Shown one piece after another: positions 60,359 to 64,000 of a stretch of DNA of 64,000 bases. The position numbers and the translations under genes were made by a program. Every line of letters starts with the position of its first letter. The stretch's first letter is position 1. Location of the stretch: NCBI GenBank assembly GCA_033239525.1, contig BSYO01000023.1, positions 13,160,158-13,224,157 on the forward strand. The letters are read 5' to 3'. Below the pieces are notes generated by a model. It made no database searches. It saw only the letters and a list, made by a program, of their open reading frames with translations, and had not been told where the DNA came from. The stretch is from Nepenthes gracilis. Its lineage: Eukaryota > Streptophyta > Magnoliopsida > Caryophyllales > Nepenthaceae.

Positions 60359-61355
60359 TGATGGGTACGCTAGTAATGGGCTAGCCCAAAACGGAGTGAC
60401 GGCCCAGAATCGCTACGACCCATTACACCAGGGAGGTCAACGCCTCACGCTGATCGGTTGGAAGCCAAAGAAGACGGAGAAATCTGGATGGCCAACTTTC
60501 AAGACGGTCAACACTTCTGTTGACTAGAATTTTGATCACTCGAAGACCAAATTTAACAAGGCCCAAGCCTAACTTGGCCCATGCGTCTGTCTATGATCAG
60601 CAATGGTCTTCTTCCCTGATTGTGTGCTCCTCACAGAAGGTAATCCATTCAATAACGGTCATCAACAGATTCAAGGCGCATCCCTAAAGGAAGGTGCCAG
60701 AATCCTCTCATTATCTACTGTTAACCCTAACGGTTACAGGAACGTAGAAGGAAGATAATCAAGGCAGCGACCATTACTACCACAAAAGCTCTCTGCCAAA
60801 AGAGGAAGCAATCCCAACAGAGCACGAGAATCAAGTCCTTTCGCACAAGGAAGGCTGCCCAATCCAGCGCCTATAAATGGCCACGAAGTCTTCACTCCAG
60901 GAGAGGCTTTCAGACACGCTTGAATTCGCTCATACACACTTGCATCCTCCAATGATCTCACGCTCTTAGTTATTCCTACTTAGCCATGAGAAGTCATCTA
61001 CTGCAAAGCTTCCACGCTTTCAGAAGCACAATTCTCACTATCTCTACTATGTTCCTAGCGAACACAATACTTAGAATTTATGCTTCTCACAGGCCCCAAA
61101 GCCTCTCTCGACGAAGAGCACACACCCATCACATCACTCTCCACATTTTCATCGCTTTCGTTACTTTTACTTTCCAAATTCGAAGGTCGTTTACTAATTT
61201 GAGCGTCGAAATATTTTCAATGGAATTACATTTCGCCAACGCCTGACCTCTTATTCTTAATTGTGGTGTGTAGGATTCAAACTTGGTAGACAGAGACGGA
61301 TTCAGACGATTTACTTGACCCGAATCTGTTCGAAATTTAGATTCATGACGCATTA
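60359..61355 (+). repeat. 3' LTR (997 bp)
   Basis: It starts TGATGGGTACGCTAG and ends GACGCATTA, the terminal CA having become TA. AAACC follows. Confidence 0.92.
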
Positions 61356-61360
61356 AAACC

Positions 61361-62293
61361 AAGTGGTGTTCTTGGAGAGACATATGGAATAATATATGAG
61401 CTATAGCTGCCTTATAGAAGTAAATGCCTGCTTGCGATGTAATGCTTATGGATTAAGGAGGTTTTATCTCTTAAATAGATAGAGAAAATTTTTATATGCA
61501 TTTAATCTATTTTTTTAATATATATTTATATAATTTAATTATTTTTTTTAAAATTAAAAAAATTAATTAAAATAATTATTAAATTATAATTATCTATATA
61601 AAAATAGATGACACACGTTTAAAAAATAACCTTATAAAGAGACGGAGGCTTGTGTTGGGTGTCGTTGGATTGTTTAATACAACAACTACCTCTTTAAATT
61701 TTTTCAATAAAATAAGAAAACACATTTTTTTATGATTTTTTAAAACTACAAGATATCAAAAGATCTATAAAATAAAATAAAATAAAAACTACTTTTAGCT
61801 TTTCTATAATATTACTTACCGGCCATTGAATATTAAATCCAACGATTAAGTATTCGATAGGGCCACATCACAATACGGCCACTTTGGCTTGAAAATATCA
61901 AATTTATGAGAGATTATAAAAATCAAATTGACTTTAAATTGAAGATGGACATGGAAGCAGTAATTATATAATTCACACCATAAGTTACACATAATTAACA
62001 CATATTTTCAGCAGACACAGTCTTCACGCCTGCCCTCAACACACAATGTTATTTGGTCGCTCTAAATTATACACTATAGTAGGAGTATTTTGCTTGAAAA
62101 GTACTAATAAATTAAGCAGGCTGACCCTAATTTCTTCACGTTGACGATTTGAAGGGTGGTGGCAAGTAAGCACGTGAAATCTACGATTCAAACGCCCCAT
62201 GGAGCCGTACGTGCGTTACGTTGAATCAACAGGAAAATTCTCTCTCTCTCTCTTTCTCTCTCTCTCTTTCTCTTATTTTCTAGAACTCTCAGA
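61361..62293. other. Spacer between Tat element and MYB gene
   Basis: AT-rich, with a foldback-like A/T core near 61510-61610 that resembles the one at 37381. CT microsatellites at 62238-62272 lie just beyond the MYB stop codon. A GC-richer patch at 62150-62230 includes GCACGTGAAA. Confidence 0.5.
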
Positions 62294-63538
62294 TCAGGCG
62301 AGTAAAGATTCAGCAAATAAATCCAACTGAGATTGATCGTCGAGATAGCCATTATCTGCCTTAATCAGCTGTAAATATTCCTCATACAGCGTCTCCAGTT
62401 GATTATCTGAGGTGGGATCATCTGATGATTTGCCTCTAAGATCATCACCGCCATTGACAGGATCAACTTGATCTTCACAGTGGATCAGGAAACCGGTCCT
62501 TTGATGACGATCATAGCCGGGCCACAGCAGATCCCGATTGGGCAATGCGGATCCTCCCGGCGCGTTGCCGGAGGAAATGGAGGCAGTTGTTGTGTTGCTC
62601 TCAAAGCTAGTGTGGCTGTTATTCCTTGAGAGAGAGAGAGACGTGACCCTAACGGGTTTGGGTAAATGGATCTTGGTTTTTTCTCTTTCTCCGTTATCTT
62701 TCCTTTCTTTCTTCCTTTTGCTACTGGGGTTGAAGCCGGGGGTGACGTTCCTCCTCTTCTTAGGACCAGATCTTCTTCCGGGCGGGTCGAGTTCAGATAG
62801 TTTTTTGTGGGTATTTGGATCCATTCCTTGGGTTATTAGTCTCTTGCTCAAGTAGGTATTCCAGTAATTCTTTATCTCGTTATCGGTTCGACCTGGAAGT
62901 CTTCCGGCAATGAGAGACCATTTATTTCCAAGCAGCGCATGTAATCTTATTATGAGGTCGTCCTCATCGGGTGTGATATTCCCTCTCTTAATATCTGGAC
63001 GAAGATAGTTCATCCACCTCAGCCTACAACTCTTCCCACATCGAAGAAGCCCTTCACAACATATAAAGATATCATGGTTAATTAATGAGTTGGATTATGA
63101 ACTCCTAGAATCGATCCAAATGATTGACAAAAAGGTAAATATTAATATAATGCTAATAATGTTGTTTCATCATTAATAAAGTTTGAATATCGAAAACTCT
63201 GTTTTTTGTAAAATAAAAGCCAATATTTATACTCTTCTTGCCATAGAATTTCGTTTTTTTTTAAAAAAAAATTGTGCCACAATAAGAAATACTTCAGAAC
63301 ATTTTTTTTTGCTATTTTCTTGTAGATTTGATGACGTAACTTCTATTTATTCATTTATTTATATATGAACCTATTTATTATAGAGCGGATGAGGAGATTA
63401 TTTACCAGCTTTTCTGGGCAGAGATCTCCATTGTCCTTCTCCATGAGCCTGGATATGCTTGATAAGCAACTCATCTTCTCTCGGCGTCCATGGACCTCTA
63501 TGCATTCCAACCTTTGAACAGCAAGGAGCCCTCACCAT
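62294..63538 (-). CDS. R2R3-MYB transcription factor, two exons, 296 aa
   Basis: R2R3-MYB proteins bind DNA and control specialised metabolism or cell fate. Exon 1 is 63538-63406 and exon 2 is 63051-62294; the 354-bp intron is GT-AG. The start MVRAPCCSK is the usual N-terminus. R2 tryptophans are at residues 17, 37 and 57; R3 has I70, W89 and W108. Residues 76-95 fit the bHLH-interaction motif [DE]Lx2[RK]x3Lx6Lx3R, suggesting a partner in MYB-bHLH-WD40 complexes. [11 protein letters not shown] in R3 argues against the anthocyanin subgroup, which has an ANDV-type motif. The usual second intron inside R3 is missing. The C-terminus is basic (KKRRN, KRKKERK), then has [13 protein letters not shown] and an acidic end ([13 protein letters not shown]). 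It may regulate flavonoid or proanthocyanidin genes, an inference only. Confidence 0.92.
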
Positions 63539-63720
63539 CTCTCTCTCCCTCTCTCTCTCTCTCTTCTCTCTCTCTCTTCTGTCTCTATATCTCTCTGGCC
63601 GCCAGGAGAGAGAATATAAAAAGACTGGTATTAAGCTCAGAGAAAGAGAGTGACGATGATGCTCTGCCGAGCACAGGAAATCACACCCTTGTCCCCCCTA
63701 TTTAAACAAACACCAGTTTT
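63539..63720 (-). promoter_or_regulatory. MYB 5' leader and core promoter
   Basis: On the minus strand a GA-rich microsatellite lies directly before the ATG (63539-63592). GTTTAAATAG at 63707-63698 is a TATA-like box about 160 bp upstream of the start. GA repeats in 5' leaders are common in plant regulatory genes. Confidence 0.5.
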
Positions 63721-64000
63721 GAATTATTTTATTTTTATGAATTACTTTTTAAAAAATAGGAATTTTTGGGCTTATATCTGTTTTTTTCTAAAACAAAAAA
63801 ACTATTTTTTTTAAAAAAATATATATTTTGCAAATTATTTTTCTCAAGAAGAGTAGATGGTGAAGATGACCCGGGAAAAACGAAACCTGACGATCTCTTC
63901 GGCAGCATTAGAAAAAACCCGAGTTGTCAGAACCCGAGATTTTCCTCAGCTTCATGGAATCCGAGGCTTATTTCGGGTTCTACTGAACTGAGGTCTTCCT
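63721..64000. other. Region upstream of MYB to window end
   Basis: AT-rich to 63840, then a GC-richer island with repeated AACCCGAG/TCGGGTT words (63915-63985) and a short plus frame. Nothing is recognised. Confidence 0.4.

Larger units (their letters stand above)
48147..61355 (+). mobile_element. Ty3/gypsy Tat-lineage retrotransposon, complete structure, decayed
   Basis: A 13.2-kb element is flanked by the perfect target duplication AAACC (48142-48146 and 61356-61360). Order: LTR, primer site, gag, protease, reverse transcriptase, RNase H, a second RNase H, integrase, 40-bp array, antisense gene, 55-bp array, polypurine tract, LTR. The second RNase H and the antisense gene are Tat hallmarks. 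The first ~230 bp of the two LTRs differ by roughly 18% by eye, mostly transitions, so the insertion is old. Every coding domain carries stops or frameshifts. Confidence 0.93.

Noticed and set aside
62538..62855. 105-codon plus-strand ORF
   Set aside because: Antisense shadow of MYB exon 2.

Overview
The window looks like nuclear DNA of a eudicot plant. It is AT-rich and intron-containing, with a laccase gene, an R2R3-MYB gene and many plant LTR retrotransposons. The species cannot be told from the sequence. No CRISPR array, bacterial gene, rRNA or tRNA was recognised by eye.

Only two host genes look intact. One is a six-exon laccase on the plus strand (14897-18477, 575 aa, all copper ligands present). 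The other is a two-exon R2R3-MYB on the minus strand (62294-63538, 296 aa). Weak hints of further genes are a possible minus-strand exon near 20.4 kb, a 59-codon ORF at 12.4 kb and promoter-like islands with no gene behind them.

The rest is a graveyard of retroelements. Positions 1-5424 hold a Ty3/gypsy element, probably Tat lineage, with no gag-pol but with remains of the lineage's antisense gene. Positions 48147-61355 hold a second, full-structure Tat-type element with a perfect AAACC target duplication, decayed gag-pol, an antisense gene and tandem arrays of 40-bp and 55-bp units. Between them lie eight solo LTRs, six with perfect 5-bp target duplications and two with one mismatch. AT-rich stretches with foldback (MITE-like) elements separate them.

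The most unusual region is 21.9-27.1 kb. A miniature LTR element (TRIM) is tandemly arrayed as four LTRs and three internal segments. Its 120-bp LTRs carry what looks like a plant snRNA promoter: a USE-like box, a constant 26-bp gap and a TATA box. Directly beside it lies a young LTR element (22848-26701). Its interior holds a gag-like start fused to intronless fragments of two unrelated host genes, an IRE-family AGC protein kinase and the DNA-repair glycosylase OGG1. A second TRIM abuts its right end. This gene-capturing chimeric retrotransposon nested among snRNA-promoter-like TRIMs is the best candidate for an undescribed system here.
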